A stretch of 64,000 nucleotides of DNA, from assembly GCA_019426215.1 (NCBI GenBank), contig CM033402.1, positions 24,252,104 through 24,316,103 on the forward strand, read 5' to 3'. This document shows positions 32,345-46,302 of this stretch, one piece after another (positions within the stretch are counted from its first letter, which is position 1; each line of letters starts with the position of its first letter). The notes under the pieces are model-generated. The model worked only from the letters and a program-made list of their open reading frames with translations. It was not told the DNA's origin and did not search any database. The translations under genes and the position numbers were made by a program. The DNA is from Buddleja alternifolia (Eukaryota > Streptophyta > Magnoliopsida > Lamiales > Scrophulariaceae).

Positions 32345-35300
32345 TTTTTTTTTTTTTTTTGGTTATGGTTCAATTTCATATATGAAAGTACAGAAATTAT
32401 ACAAAGAAAGCGAATAAGGGAAATGGCCCCTACCGCACCAAAGAAGCTACATGCTAGCTACTCCATCATACTGAAAAAAGACATTTACTATATATTTCAA
32501 ATGTACTCGAATAAAATTCTACCATGCTATTTGCCAAACACGCCTAACAACCCTACTTTGTAAGGAGTCTTCAAAATTCATTGAGATGAGTTTATCTTTT
32601 ACAAGATTGAGGACACGTCTAGCAACTACCTTCGGTGTTTGTCTTTTTTGCTCAAAAATTCTTGAATTCCTCTCCCTCCAAATCATGTACATCAATGTAG
32701 CTAAAAGAATCCAGTATGAACAGTTGATCAAGTGTTTTCCCCTTCATTTTCGGGCTGCCCATCGTATTCCTCTTTTCCAATCTGTACATGGCCAACAAAA
32801 TTTCACCTCGCTACGTAAAATAGTCATACATTTTCGAGAGAAATCACACATAAAGAACATATGGTTGTGATTCTCCACCTCATCCTCATCACATAATACG
32901 CATTTGTCCTCTCCATGTCCTCATTGGAACTCTCTCTCGAATTGCAAGCCATAAAATGAATAAATGTCTAGGAATCTTCCCTGGCCCCATGAGTAGGGAA
33001 GACCATTCTACATTTGGAGCATTTCTTTGAAAAATCTTATAGGCTGATATTGTAGTAAACTTACCTGAAGTATTCAGCTTCCAACTCACCCAATCATCTC
33101 TATTAGCATTAATAGATGGAAGTGAACCCATTATTTGTTGTACTTCAAATCGAGTATTTGAAGGTCATTCCCATTCACCATCTGTGATCACCCTATATCT
33201 TCACGTCTTTGGGTAGTCCCGTAAGTAGTGGTCCATTCGGGTATTTTGCTGCAAGTACTCCATCCGCATGCCAAGGATCCTTCCAAAGAAAAACTCTAGA
33301 CCCATTTCCAATATTGTATTGAAAAGCATGTTGAATAATAGGCCTCAATTTGAGTAATTGTCTCCAACTGCAAGGTTGAATAATAGGCTTTAATTTGAGT
33401 AATTGTCTCCAACACCAAGGACATGATGAGGGAATCTTGAGATTCCAAAATGACTCATTTCTTAATCTATTCTCTTTCACCCATTCAACCCAAACTGAAG
33501 ATCCTTCATCAACAAGAATAGCCCAAACATGCTTAACCATAAGAGCTTGGTTTTGAGGTAAAAGAGGTTTGATACCAAGACCCCCTTCCGAAATACTCAA
33601 GCATATTGTATCCCATCCCACTTTCGAATATCCTGTATTAGAGTTACCATACCACAAGAATTTTCGCATTTTTGATTCAATACTACGAAGAATGCTCTTT
33701 GGTAATACAAACATACCTGTGATACATGGAGAGAGGCGAGAACCGATTTGATCAATTGTACCCGGCCTGCATATGACAAGGATTTATTCATCGAAGAACC
33801 AATTCGTTTATCCACTTTATCAAGTAAAGGCTTACAATCAGCGATTGTAAGTTTGGAAGTGATAAGCGGAACTCCAAGGTAGCGCACCGGTAGATTACCG
33901 ATAAACCCACAATCTGCTTCAATCTTTCACTATCCGGTCTTGCCTTGGAAGAAATGAACATATTACTCTTAGCCGGATTGGCTTTGAGCCCCGAGAGTCT
34001 CCCAAATGTGTCTGTACCCTTTCTAAGCGTATTAATAGAAGTAGTATCAGCATTGCAAAAGAGTAATAGATCATCGGCAAAGCTAAGCATTACTGTTTTT
34101 GTACGCGAACATTTCCAATGGTATTGGAACTCCGTCTCTTCTACAATTTATTTTTTAATGATCCCTTGCAGCACCTCCATAACAAGAACAAAAATATAAG
34201 GAGATATTGGATCCCCTTGACGCAAGCCTCTTTTACCTCGAAAGTATCCCTTGGCAGCCCCATTGATATTAATAGAGAATGAGGGGGTTGTCATGCATTC
34301 TCTAACCCATCCGATATACAAAGGGTGGAAATTCATTGTTTTAAGCATTTCCATCACGAAGCTCCATTCTACCGTATCATATGCTTTCATAAGGTCAACT
34401 TTGAAAGCACATCTTGCCGGGAGTGTAACAGCCCAGTTTATCTGAATCTTAATTTTATATTATCCTATTATTTATCTATTATTTTCAATTGTGAAAAGGT
34501 AAACTACCCGATTGGGCTATTTTATAATTTTTCAAAAGTATAGGGGCTAATGTGCAAATTTTGTATTTTAAGAATTGGACCCCACTCGTTACAATTCATC
34601 AATTCGACATAATTATTATTTCTTTCAAACTATCATAAATTCATCAAAATACTTTTGACCTATGTAAATATAGTTTTCTACTTTACCTTTTGATGTGCCC
34701 GTAACCGAACCTCTTACGACTCGTTGTAAACTCTCATGTTCGGAATTTATTGGACTTATTTTGTGCCTACGTAGATCTTACTAACACCCATCCACTAAGT
34801 AGAATGAGAAAAGTGGGTCAATTGTGTTTTTCATGTTTTTTTTTGTACTCAAGTAAAATTTAGCAATCTTCGAGGGCCTTTTTGCAAATACTTGGAAAGG
34901 TGGCACTTTACTTTCCACCACCAGCTGATCATTTGACATCTAGGTTGCCACTTGTACTTGGTATATTACTCCTTCAAACAAGATGAAGATGCATCTATTA
35001 CTTATGATAAATTCATCACCACCACCGAGTGGAGCCTCTTGTATATTCTCTGAAATTTTCATGAATTCCACCTCAAGATTCTGCTAAATTTATGCCACCA
35101 TCAATATAGTCCAAGTTCCTCATTGCATGTTTCATCACAAATACATCATCATGATTCATCTTGGCAAATCATTACCCACTTCCAGATTTGTTGTGTAGCG
35201 TTAGTTCAGCTCCCATTTCGACAGCGAGATGATGTCCAAATATGGACATCTTTACTTCATATTTATCCTAAGAGGACAAGAAATAACCCTGTGGATTATT

Positions 35301-37843
35301 TATTTGCTAAATAGTTCCATAGATGTGCAGATTCAGTCAACAAAGTACCCCGCAGTGTCCAGCTTCAAATTCCAGCAACTGTCCTTCCCTTTTTCCATGC
35401 CCCGAAATCGCCCTTAACAGAATCAGATTGTATACCAAAGAACACCGTTGGAAAGGCCCTTGAGTGTAGTTATTATTACAGGTGCGTTTTATTGGAAAAT
35501 AGTAAGGAAACATTTCAGATTTTTCATTCAAAGTAACACTGGCAGTGTGAAGTTTCCATTTCCAGAAACTGTCTATCATTTTCGTTTTGCCTGAATCCAA
35601 CCTTCCAGTGGTATAATGTGTACATAAAAGAACACCGTTGGAAACATGTATGAGTGTACATAAAACAACATGTGAGTTTTTCCGGAAAACATCATGTAAG
35701 CATTTCAGAATTTGCATCCAAAGCACCACTGCCACCACCCTGTTTTGAAATCCAGAAACTGTACTTCATTTTCTATTGCTCGGAAAACATTCTTATCGTC
35801 CTTTTATTTCATCTTTAAGACCAGAATTGGACAGCTCTCTGAATGTAGATGTTCATAGGGTTATGGCTTGCTAAAATCCGTGTTATATTGTGATCATAAA
35901 ATAGATGTCTTTGAAGGCTGCCAGGACTCCCGTGAAATTGATAGTCATGGGAACTTGACTTTGGAGGCTCGGCTTACCAACTATAACATCATATGTTCGG
36001 ATGAAGTTCGAATAGGAAGCAATATGATTTGATAAAGAATTTATGGATGATTAATTGGATTGTTGAGTATGATATTTATGGACTGAGAAGTCGTGAAAGT
36101 GACAATGCATGGTGGTAGACAGAGGCACACGGTGGCGTTATCTCGAGTAACCTCATATGCAAATGAACATTGGAATTCGAGCTTCATGATCTCAATTTCG
36201 TGATGATGGGGGGTAAGTCTTGCGTGCTTGCACTTGAGAGATGATTTCAGGAAACACATGATTGGACAAGTTGGTGAGGGTTTCTCTTTTCCTTGAAACT
36301 CTTTAATTGATTTACCTAATTGTTATTCCCTTGTTTTGTTCTGCAACTATCTTGTCGATATCTTGATGATTGCTTATTGATGAATGTAAGTTCTTAAGTG
36401 TCCCGCTCTGGTCAATATCTCGTGATTCTCGACGTATCCTTTTCACGTCTGTGGTACATATTTTGCCTCGAAATGGTCTTTGGTCTAATCGTTGTCAATT
36501 CCTAAGTCTTATCATATGAATATCGAGTCAATATCTTTCTTATCACGTTGAGACCATTGTATTCTTTGGTTCTACTTCGTCGGCTAAAGGAGCTAAGTGC
36601 TATGCGGGACAAAGTGTCACGCGACGGTGGGGGCCACCTCTTGAACCCGTAGGAGCCACCACTAGAATCCTGATGTCCGGCATCCGTCCGCGATATGTTC
36701 TTTTCCTGGTCTAAAGCTTTGACTCTTAAGGGTAGAGTGAAGGGAGGTAAGTGCTATACGGGACAAAGTGCCACGCGACGCCGGGGGCCACCTCTTGAAC
36801 CCGTAGGAGCCACCTCTAGAATCCCAACACTTGGAAATTTTGCAGACTGAAGGGAACTAAGTGCTATACGGGACAAAGTGCCACTCAATAGCAGGGGCCA
36901 CCTCTTGAACCCGCAGGAGCCACCACTAGAATCCCGACACCTGCAAATCTCAAAAGGTGTGAAATCTCCCGCGGGTATGGAACAGTGGGGAGACGGAACA
37001 CAATCATATGACATGAATCTAAAGTATATGAGTTATTCATTCTGGTTTCATTATACGTTTCATGATGTTCATCATTCTGACAGTTTGTTTTTTTAATGAT
37101 TCACTTGATACGTGTAATCTGGTTTCTTTTGTAATCTTCTGCTACAGAGTCCATTTTAAAGATAAAGGTAAAGCAATCCGTTAGCCTACCTCACTGAGTC
37201 ATTCGGACTCACCCCTCCTTCTTTCTTGCTTTCAGATGAGCTTAGTTTGCCGGATACGAAGGGAGAAGTGAGGAGTAAAGGATGCATTGGTTCATTGCTA
37301 TTAGAGGGAGTGATGTTTTGGGATGTATGATTGGGTATGTATATGTTTTGGCTTAGAGACCTGTTATTGATAGAGTTGTTGTTGAATCGTGTAAGAATGA
37401 TGAGTTGTTGGTTTAATTGGAATGAAAGTTTTTAGTTTCGGCAGATGAAGTATTGGATATTTCTGACGCTTAGCGCTGACTCGAGAAAGGACAGTTGCCT
37501 GGATCGAGCTAGCGTTGCGGTGTAGCAGGCTACCCTAATCGGTGGGCGCTACAGGGAGGTTCTTTTGATTATAACCATACAATAATTCTTGGGCCAAAAG
37601 AACATTGTCACTGATTCTCCTCCCCGGTATGAAAGGCGTTTGTGCTGGATCAACAAGTTGGTCAAGTAATTCACACATACGGGTTGCCATGATCTTAGAT
37701 ATCACTTTGTAGATAACATTGCAACACGATATTGGGCGAAAATCCTTCGAATGTTTAGGAACTTCAACTTCGGGAATAAGAGAGATATGGTAGAATTGAT
37801 TTCTTTAACAAGCTTACCTGTTTCAAAAAAATGTATGATCGCA
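32345..37843 (-). mobile_element. LINE ORF2 remnant, split by solo LTR (copy B of the 1-3614 LINE)
   Basis: The 3' end with a 16-base T-run is at 32345, followed by the family tail, zf-RVT (32519-33131), the connection (33193-33887), motif C FADDLLLF (about 34075-34095), GLRQGDPISPYIFV and motif A AYDTVEW (34148-34390). It resumes after the solo LTR at 37559 with FIPG and ISDN codons and ends at 37843 against gypsy sequence. It contains a 45 bp in-frame tandem duplication at about 33320-33415 (WRQLLKL twice). The portion left of 34245 shows what lies beyond the left window edge in copy A. Confidence 0.88.
34424..37553 (+). mobile_element. Solo LTR, copy B
   Basis: TGTAACAGCC at 34424 to GGGCGCTACA at 37553, with GGGAG duplications at 34419-34423 and 37554-37558. 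The sequence is almost identical to 180-3323, including the three GC-rich modules at 36583-36945. Confidence 0.9.
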
Positions 37844-40164
37844 AAGCTGAACATGTGTCCAAGACAGCTTTTAGAACCAGGTATGGACACTACGAGTTTT
37901 CAGTTATGCCTTTTGGGTTGACAATTTGCCCCTGCTGCTTTTATGGGTTTGATGAATCGGGTTTTTGGGAGTTACTTGGACCAGTTTGTTGTGGTATTTA
38001 TTGATGACATATTGATTTATTGTAAGAGTCAAGAGGAGCATGCTAAACACTTGAGGCTTGTACTACAGACCCTTTGAAATGAGGAATTATACGCCAAATT
38101 AAGCAAATATGAATTTTGGCTAGATAGTGTATCATTTTTGGGGCATGTTGTGTCGAAAGAAGGAATTTTTGCGGATCTTGCAAAGATTGAAGCAGTGGTG
38201 AGTTAGCCTCGCCCAACTAATGTCACCGAAGCAAGGAGCTTTCTTGGACTTGCGGGTTATTATATGAAATTTGTGCAAGGGTTCTCTCAATTTTCTATTC
38301 CGTTGACTCGTCTAACTCAGAAAGGAGTGAAATTTGAGTGGACTGAAAAATGTGAATGCAGTTTCGAAGAGTTAAAGCAGCGATTAGTCTCTGCACCTGT
38401 GTTGACAGTATCGTCTGGAGTTGATGGCTTCACTATTTATAGTGATGCTTCAAAGAATGGACTTGGTTGTGTACTGATGCAAAATGAAAAAGTGATTGCC
38501 TATGCTTCTCGACAACTGAAGTCATATGAACAAAACTATCCAACTCATGAGTTGGAATTGGCAGCAATAATATTTGCATTAAAGATTTGGCGTCATTATT
38601 TGTATGGAGTAACATGTGAAGTTTACACAGATCATAAAAGTTTGAAGTACTTGTTCACACAGAAGGAATTGAACATGAGGCAAAGGAGATGGTTGGAGTT
38701 ACTAAAGAATTTTGATATTACCGTTAACTACCATCTTGGGAAAGCTAACATGGTTGCTGAAGCACTAAGTGGGAAGTCCATAAATATGGCATCCTTTATT
38801 ACTAGACAACAAATAATCTTAAAGGACTTGGAAAATTTTGAAGTTGAGGTGGTTTCCAATGGTTCTAGCGGCATGATAGCTAGTCTGATTGCACAACCTA
38901 CGCTAATTGATCGGTATTAAAGTAGCTCAAAAGAGTGATGCGATATTGGGCAAAATTCAAGATGACTTGGGAATAGGTCGAAAGTGTAAATTTCAACTAC
39001 ATGAAGATGGCTCTATCTGGTTTGGCACTAGAATATGCGTTCCGGCAGACGCAAACTTAAAAGAAGAAATTTTAGGAGACGCACATAGGTCACAATTTTC
39101 TATATATCATGGGAGCACCAAAATGTATAGGGACTTGAAAAATCACTTTTGGTGGAAGCGCATGAAGTATAGCAGAGTTTGTGGCTCGGTGCTTGACTTG
39201 TCAGCAGGTGAAGGCTGAACATCAGAGGATTGACAGTAAACTGCAAAATTTAGAAATACCTGAGTGAAAATGGGAGCATATCACTATGGATTTTGTTTGT
39301 GGATTGCCAAGAACAAGGGATAAGAATGATTCCATTTGGATAATTGTCGATAGACTCACCAAAACAGCTCATTTCTTACCAGTAAGGAGAACAACTTCAC
39401 TTGATAAATTGGCAGAAATTTATGTAAATAATATCTTGTGCCTTCATGGAGTGCCAATGAGTATTGTATCAGATAGAGATTCCAAGTTTGTATCCCATTT
39501 TTGGAGAAGCTTACAAGATTCTCTGAAGACCGAGATAAGGTTTAGTACTGCTTTCCACCCTTAGACGGATGGTCAATCGGAGAGGACCATTCAAATCCTA
39601 GAAGATATGTTGAGAGCTTGTGTGATGGGTTTTAAAGGGAATTCGGATAAGTATTTGAAGCTAGCAGAATTTGCTTACAACAACAGTTACCAATCTAGTA
39701 TCGCGCTGGCTCCTTATGAAGCTTTATATGGGAGGAAGTGTAGATCTCCAGTGCATTGGGATGACATTGGAGAAAAGAGAATAATAGGACCCGGCCTGGT
39801 ACGAGGTGCCATAGAGCAGATCCCATTGATAAAGAGCAGAATCCAAGTAGCTCAAGATAGAAAAAAGAGTTGGGCATACTTGAAAAGAAGGCATGTAGAG
39901 TTTAAAGTTGGTGACTTGATCCACTTAAAGATTTCTCCTACGAAGGGAGTTTTGCGATTTGGGAAGCGTGGTAAATTGAGTCCTAGCTATGTAGGACCGT
40001 TTGAGATTCTTGACAGAGTTGGGGAAGTAGCCTACCGATTAGCTTTGCCACCTAAGCTCGCTAGGGTGCATAATGTGTTTCACGTATCATTGCTGAGAAA
40101 ATACATACCAAGTCATGATCATATTTTGAACTATGAACCTTTGGACCAAATTGTTAGGCAATAA
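37844..40164 (+). pseudogene. Ty3/gypsy pol remnant (RT, RNase H, integrase), copy B
   Basis: Same architecture as 3615-5937. The longest frames are 38264-38920 (RNase H), 38907-39218 (HHCC linker), 39286-39564 (integrase core) and 39607-40164 (integrase C-terminus). Here the stop found at 5743 in copy A is absent: GKRGKLSPSY is intact, so that stop arose after duplication. Conversely an extra G near 38911 splits the RNase H frame only in this copy. The shared stops (about 38076, 38205, 39263, 39561) show the element was already dead when duplicated. Confidence 0.92.
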
Positions 40165-41046
40165 GATAGGGAGCCCTAACTTAATCCAAAACCATGGTCA
40201 AAGGTAAGGGGTTGACTCCCCATTTATATACCCTTCCACACTTTCATGTGGAACCGATGTGTGATATCGCAACAATTCATCCCCCTTTCAAATCGGATGT
40301 CCACGGACGGCACACTCCGTGTGCCACTTCCCGGGTGGCAACCCCCTTGGGCCCATATCCGAGGTAGCAACCCCTGGGCCCACCATCGGGTAGCCCCTTT
40401 CCACAGCCCGTCCGAATCCGGCAGATCGGACCAAATTGTTAGGCAATAAGATAGGGAGCCCTAACTTAACCCAAAACAATGGTCAAAGGTACAGGGTTGA
40501 CTCCCCACTTAAATACTCTCCCATACTTTCATGTAGAACCGATATGGGATATGGTAACATTCTTATGAAAATTCTATGCATCCAATGCCTCTTTCACTTG
40601 GAAAAATAATAAGATGATATCGATATTTGATCTTCTTGAATACCTTATTTTATTTTCATAAGGATTCAATCATAATCAATCATCTCATCTTTGAGTACTT
40701 TTTATCATCTTGATCAATACTTGTACCCTTAACTCAAGCAATTCAACCTGATTCTTGTTGTGATCTTGATTGTCTTCAAACGACTGTGGGCTACCACCAA
40801 AGTGATTTTCTTTAAGCCTATTTCTTTTTCGGAGAATTACTTATATTTTGTAACTTCAAATCTTGAGGACTTACTTCGTAATTAGCTCTCTTGTTAATCT
40901 CTAACTCTTTAGTCCTCTATACTTTCCATCTTGACCCCGAGAAACCTCAGCTTGTTGGAACTCACATCATTTCCTCTAGGCTACAAAATAGGATTGGGTT
41001 TAGTTCGACGTTCATAATAGTGAAGACCACGTAACAATTGCTAGTT
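40145..41046 (+). repeat. Promoter-like direct repeat and unassigned AT-rich stretch, copy B
   Basis: Equivalent of 5918-6801. The GACCAAATTGTTAGG units start at 40145 and about 40429. The intervening GC-rich part carries extra CACTCCGTGTGCCACTTC-like bases relative to copy A. Nothing coding is seen. Confidence 0.6.
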
Positions 41047-41064
41047 ATAGCTCTTGGAAGAATT

Positions 41065-41944
41065 TTTTTTGGGTAAAAGTTCAATCGCATATATGAATAT
41101 AAAATCCGCACAAAAAAGTGCACAAGGGTATGGTCCTTACCGCACCATAGTAGCTAACATGCTAGCTACTCCATGACACCAAAAATATAAACTACAATAC
41201 ATAGATTTTCAAAAATTGAAATTGAAAAAAATCTAACAAGCTACGTGCCACAATCTCTTTACTGCCATGCTTTGTAATGAATCATTCAACAGTAATGATA
41301 GCATTTTATCTTTGACTATGTTTAGAATTCGGTCAGTTACTACCTCCGGAGTGCACTTCTTTTGTTCGAAAATCCAAGTGTTTCTCTCCTTCCATATCAT
41401 GTAAACCAATGTACTCAACAAGATTCGATAAGGACAATTGATCAAATGTTTACACCTCTCCATCTTCTTGATGGCCACATAACTCCTCGTTCCCATTCCA
41501 ATGTTGGCCGCATGAACTTGACTTCTTTTTTTAGAATAGATAAACATCTTTATGAGAAAGAACAATCAAAGAAGACATGATTATGATTCTCAATCTGACT
41601 TTCATCACACAATACACATTTATATTCCCCATGTCCGATCGACTCTTTGTCATGCATTTGGAAGCCTTTCTCGGATAGCCAGCCATATCATAAAGAAATA
41701 TCTTGGAATTTTTCCCGGGCCATTTAACAAAGCGGACCATTCAAGCCTAGGCATTTCATTACAAAAAATTGTAAGTGCTGATTTCGTAATGAACTTACCC
41801 GACTTGGTTAATTTCCAACTCACCCAATCTTCTCTAGTTGGAGCTCTAGGAAGTAGTGATTCCGTTATTTGCTGAATCTCGAAACATGTAGAGGACGGCC
41901 ACTCCCACTCTCCTTGAGCTAGAACACTCGATAATTTTGCATCC
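41065..41944 (-). mobile_element. 5'-truncated LINE insertion with target duplication, copy B
   Basis: Same insertion as 6820-7697, with ATAGCTCTTGGAAGAATT at 41047-41064 and 41945-41962. It encodes the zf-RVT end on the minus strand. Its presence in both copies shows it predates the duplication. Confidence 0.92.
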
Positions 41945-42073
41945 ATAGCTCTTGGAAGAATTACGACAAGGTAGATGCAACATGGGAAAGAAAAGAAGAT
42001 ACTAAGAGCACGTGATCGCAATGATTGGTTATTGTTCGAGTTTGGGGACCAAATTCTCTTTAGGAGGGGGGAG

Positions 42074-44489
42074 TATAATAACCTATATTTTTGTCTCCTA
42101 AATTCTATAAGCTAAGATAGAAGATATAATTCTCGTTAATTAGATTTTGTGATTTATTCGATTCTATTGTCTTCCTAGACTAAAGTGAATTAGGTGATAC
42201 AGAATTGGTCTACTCGATCTTGTGGATATTCTTTGGCATTAAAATTTTGGTAGAGGCTTTCTTGATTTGGGGCAAATAAAAGAATCACCAAAACTTTGAG
42301 GATCAAAGTGAAATTATTATAAAGCAAAAGGACCAATCTTTGGTGGGCATATATTAAGTATATTATATTTTATGTCTGAATTGGAAGGTGGATATCAAGT
42401 CTAGTGGACTGAACTACACATTTCATCAACGTTTGTGGTCAAATAGTAAAACTAAAAAGGTACAAGGGCCAAATTGTAATTTTTGAGGAGATGATATTGC
42501 TGGATGATAAGAAGCAGATTAAAGATTACACCTCCTGCTTGCCACAGTGCTGCATGGTTGGAAAGGATTTCTCCACACCTCATCACCACCTCTTCATCTC
42601 ATAATTACACCTCAATCCCTTGAAACCTTCTTTTGCCAACACCTCACCTCATTACATGAATCTAGATACCTCTAAAACCCCTTCCTTTCAATCTTAGAAG
42701 TAACTTTTTTGCTGAAAAACCGAAATAAGAAACCTTTCAAAAGAGATGTTCCTCAACTTTAACAAAACGCAGATTGAGCAGTGTTGGTATAACTCCAATT
42801 TGAGGGGCCAAATGATATCCAAATTGAGTGGTATCCAAATTGAGTGTAACCAGTCTTCATATCTTCCTAAGAGGTATAGGAACACCAGAGTAGTTTTATT
42901 TTCTACTCAGAAATTCGGAGTTGCTCACAAAGTCCATCTAACCGAGACGCTTCTACACAGAGTCAAAATCTGCTACTAGGAGAGTTTTTGGCTAGCTTTG
43001 GATTGGAATTTGATTCCTTCACCTATATCAGTGATAGGTAACAATTTCACACACCAATAGTGAGCTACTAATATGAGATATCTTTGATTTGTTGCCCTGG
43101 TAGTTAGATTCTTATATACAAGTTATGCGTTATGTGTTCCAGAATTACAATTTCTGCACATGCTTTTAGGTCTATGTTAATGTGATCAAATCATCACGTT
43201 TCCTCATGTTAAATTTTATGAAGATCTAATATCATGTATAGAGTCATCTCGCAAAATTTGGGAACGATTTACACTATTTTCAATTTTCTAAAAGTATTTG
43301 AATGAAACTGCCAGTGTGTTCGGCGGGTTTACGAATGTTTCTATTTTAAGCTGATTTTACATACTTATATATTTTATTTAGCTCTAAAAATTTTACAGTA
43401 AATATGTTGAGAGAGTTTTCTAAAAATTTGAGAATTTTTCCAAAAACAGAGGATTTTATAAAAATATATGAATTCAGACTCGCTGTACTGGGAAAATATT
43501 TTGAGCAGCCATGTTTTGGTGAAGGAATCACCGCCTTAACAGAATCAATTAACTCTGAAATTTTTATGGCATGTTATTCAAGGTGATGTCTCTGCCTCTG
43601 TAAAATTTGAGTGCAAAATCATGTTTTGAGAATTTATTAGAATTTTCGTAGTAAAGCTATGCCAATAAGTAGCTTGAAGCTTGTTTGAATATCTAGTGTA
43701 TGTATATAGTGACTTACGAGATTTGGTTAGTTTAAAGTATCATAGTTCAAGAATATAATATTGTGTTTGTATAGCCAAGATATATCCTTGGTTTGAATAA
43801 GAAATGAGGTGACGACGTCGGGTTGTAACTGTGAGGGTTTCTATTTTCCTTGAAACTCTTTAATTGATTTACCTCCCTGTGATTGTCTTGTTTCATAATA
43901 TAACTATCTTATCGAAGTATTGATGATTGCTCCTTGATGAATATAGTCTCCAAGTGTCCTGCTCCGGTTAATATCTCGTTATTCCGACGTTTATCTTTCG
44001 CATCTATGGTATATGTCTTGCCTCGAAATGGTATTTAGTCTAATCATTGGCAATTCATGTAAGTCTTAATGTATCAATATCGAGTCCATATCTTTTGTTA
44101 CTCGTTGAGACCATTGTATTTCTTGGTTCTACTCCGTCGGCTAAAGGAACTAAGTGCTATGCGGGACAAAGTGCCACGCGACGGCGGGGGCCACCTCTTG
44201 AACCCATAGGAGCCACCGCTAGAATCCTGATGTCCGGCATCCGTCTGCTATATGTTCTTTTCTTGGTCTAAAGCTTTGACTCTGTAAGGCAGAGTGAAGG
44301 GAGCTAAGTGCTATACGGGACAAAGTGCTAAGTAATGGTGGGGGCCACCTCTTGAACCCGTACAAGCCACCACTAGAATCCTGACGTCAACCTGCAAATC
44401 TCAAAGGGTGTGAAGTCTCCCGATGGTATGGGACAGTTGGGAGACGGGACACAATTGTATAACATGAATCTAAAGTATATGAGTTATTC
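42074..44489 (+). mobile_element. 3' LTR of the gypsy element, truncated, copy B
   Basis: Follows the purine tract at 42062-42073 and begins TATAATAACC. GC-rich modules lie at 44139-44390. It contains a private 17 bp tandem duplication of TATCCAAATTGAGTG near 42830. It ends at LINE sequence. Confidence 0.8.
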
Positions 44490-46302
44490 TTTTTTTGCGA
44501 AAGTTCAATTGCATATATGAATATATAATCCGTACAAAAAAGCGCATAAGTGTATGGCCCTTACCGCACCATAGTAGGTAACATGCTAGCTAGTCCATGA
44601 CTCCAAAATCATAAACTACAATACATAGATTTTCTCAGAAATTGAAATTGAAAAAATCTACCAAGCTATGTGCCACAATCTCTTTACTACCATGCATTGT
44701 AGTTAATTATTCAATCGTAATGATAGCATTTTATCTTTGGCTATGTTTAGAACTCGGTTAGTTACTACCTCCGGAGTGCTCTCTTCTTTTGTTCGAAAAT
44801 CCGAGTGTTTCTCTCCTTCCATATCATGTAAACCAATGTACTCAACAAGATTCGGTAAGAACAATTGATCAAATGTTTACCTCTCCATCTTCTTGATGCC
44901 CACACAACTCCTCGTTCCCATTCCAATGTTGGCCATGTGAACTTGACTTCTTTTTTTAGAATAGATAAACATCTTTGTGAGAAAGAACAATCAAAGAAGA
45001 CATGATTATGATCCTCAATGACTTTTATCTCACAATGCACATTTATATTCCCATGTCCGTCCACTCTTGTCACGCATTGGAAGTCTTTCTCAGATAGCCA
45101 GCCATAGTATAAAGAATGTCTTGTGATTTTTCCCAGGCCATTAACAAAGCGGACCATTCAACCTTAGGCATTCATTACGAAAAATTGTAAGTGTTGATTT
45201 CATAGTGAACTTACTGGACTTGGTTAATTTCCAACTCACCAAATCTTCTCTAGTTGGAGCTGTAGGAGGAAGCGATTTCGTTATTTGCTGAATCTCGAAA
45301 CGTGTAGAGGATGGCCACTCCCACTCTCCTAGAGCTAGAAACACTCGATCATTTTGCATCCATAGGTATCCCCGATATTAGCGGTCCATTCGGATATTTG
45401 TTTCCAAGTACACCATCTCTATGCCATGGATCCCGCCAAAGAAAGTACGTTAATCCATTCCCAATATTAAGCTGGAAAGCATCACGGACTAGTGGCCTCA
45501 ATTTAAGCAATTGCCTCCAACTCCATGGGCATGAGGAGGGTATCGATACACTCCAAAAGGAATCATTACGTAATCTATTCCTTTTCACCCACATAGTCCA
45601 AACGAGGTACTATCATCCACCATAAGAGCCCAAATATGTTTAACCATAAGTGCCTGGTTTTGAGGTAGAAGAGGTGTGATCCGAGTCCACCTTCTGAAAT
45701 CCTGAGCAAACTGTTTCCCACCTATTTTTGAGTGAGTCAGAATTACCATGCCATAGAAAACTTCCTCATCCTTGTCTCAATGGTTCGAAGAATTTCTTTA
45801 GGCATAAGAAAACATGCCAGCCCAATAAACAAGTAATGAAGAGAGAACGGATTTGATTAATGCACACAACCTGCATAAGAAAGAGATTTGTTTGTACAAG
45901 ACCCAATCTTCTTATCCACCTTATCAATCAAGGGTTTGCAACAGCAAGAATGAGTTTCGATGTAATAAGTGGAACAACAAGATATCTTACCGGTAGTTGT
46001 CCAATTGGAAATTCAGCAATACGGGTCGAAACGTCACTTTCAGGTCGATCTTTTGATGAGATGAAATATATTACTCTTCGCCGAATTAGCTGCAGCCTGT
46101 AATTTTCTGAATTCTTTTGTACCTTTTTGAAGAGCTCTTTGGAGTGAGCATCCGCATTGCAAAAAAGAAGTAGATCATCTGCAAAACTTAGCATAACGTT
46201 TTTGTACGCTTACACTTCCAATGAATGAAATTGCAAACCGGATTCTCCAATGTATTTTTGTAATATCCCATGCAATGCTTCCATAGCCAAAACAAAAATA
46301 TA
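44490..46302 (-). pseudogene. LINE ORF2 remnant, copy B of 10224-12051
   Basis: Minus-strand LINE tail, zf-RVT and RT up to motif C (FADDLLLF at about 46175-46190). It is unusually rich in single-base deletions in homopolymers compared with copy A. It stops at 46302, before motif A. Confidence 0.87.

Larger units (their letters stand above)
34245..46302. repeat. Segmental duplication, copy B (about 12 kb)
   Basis: Direct repeat of 1-12051. Private differences include an 18 bp insertion near 40310, a 17 bp tandem duplication near 42830, an extra G near 38911 and many single-base losses between about 45018 and 46260. The right edge at 46302 is an abrupt switch from LINE to unrelated sequence. 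Confidence 0.95.
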
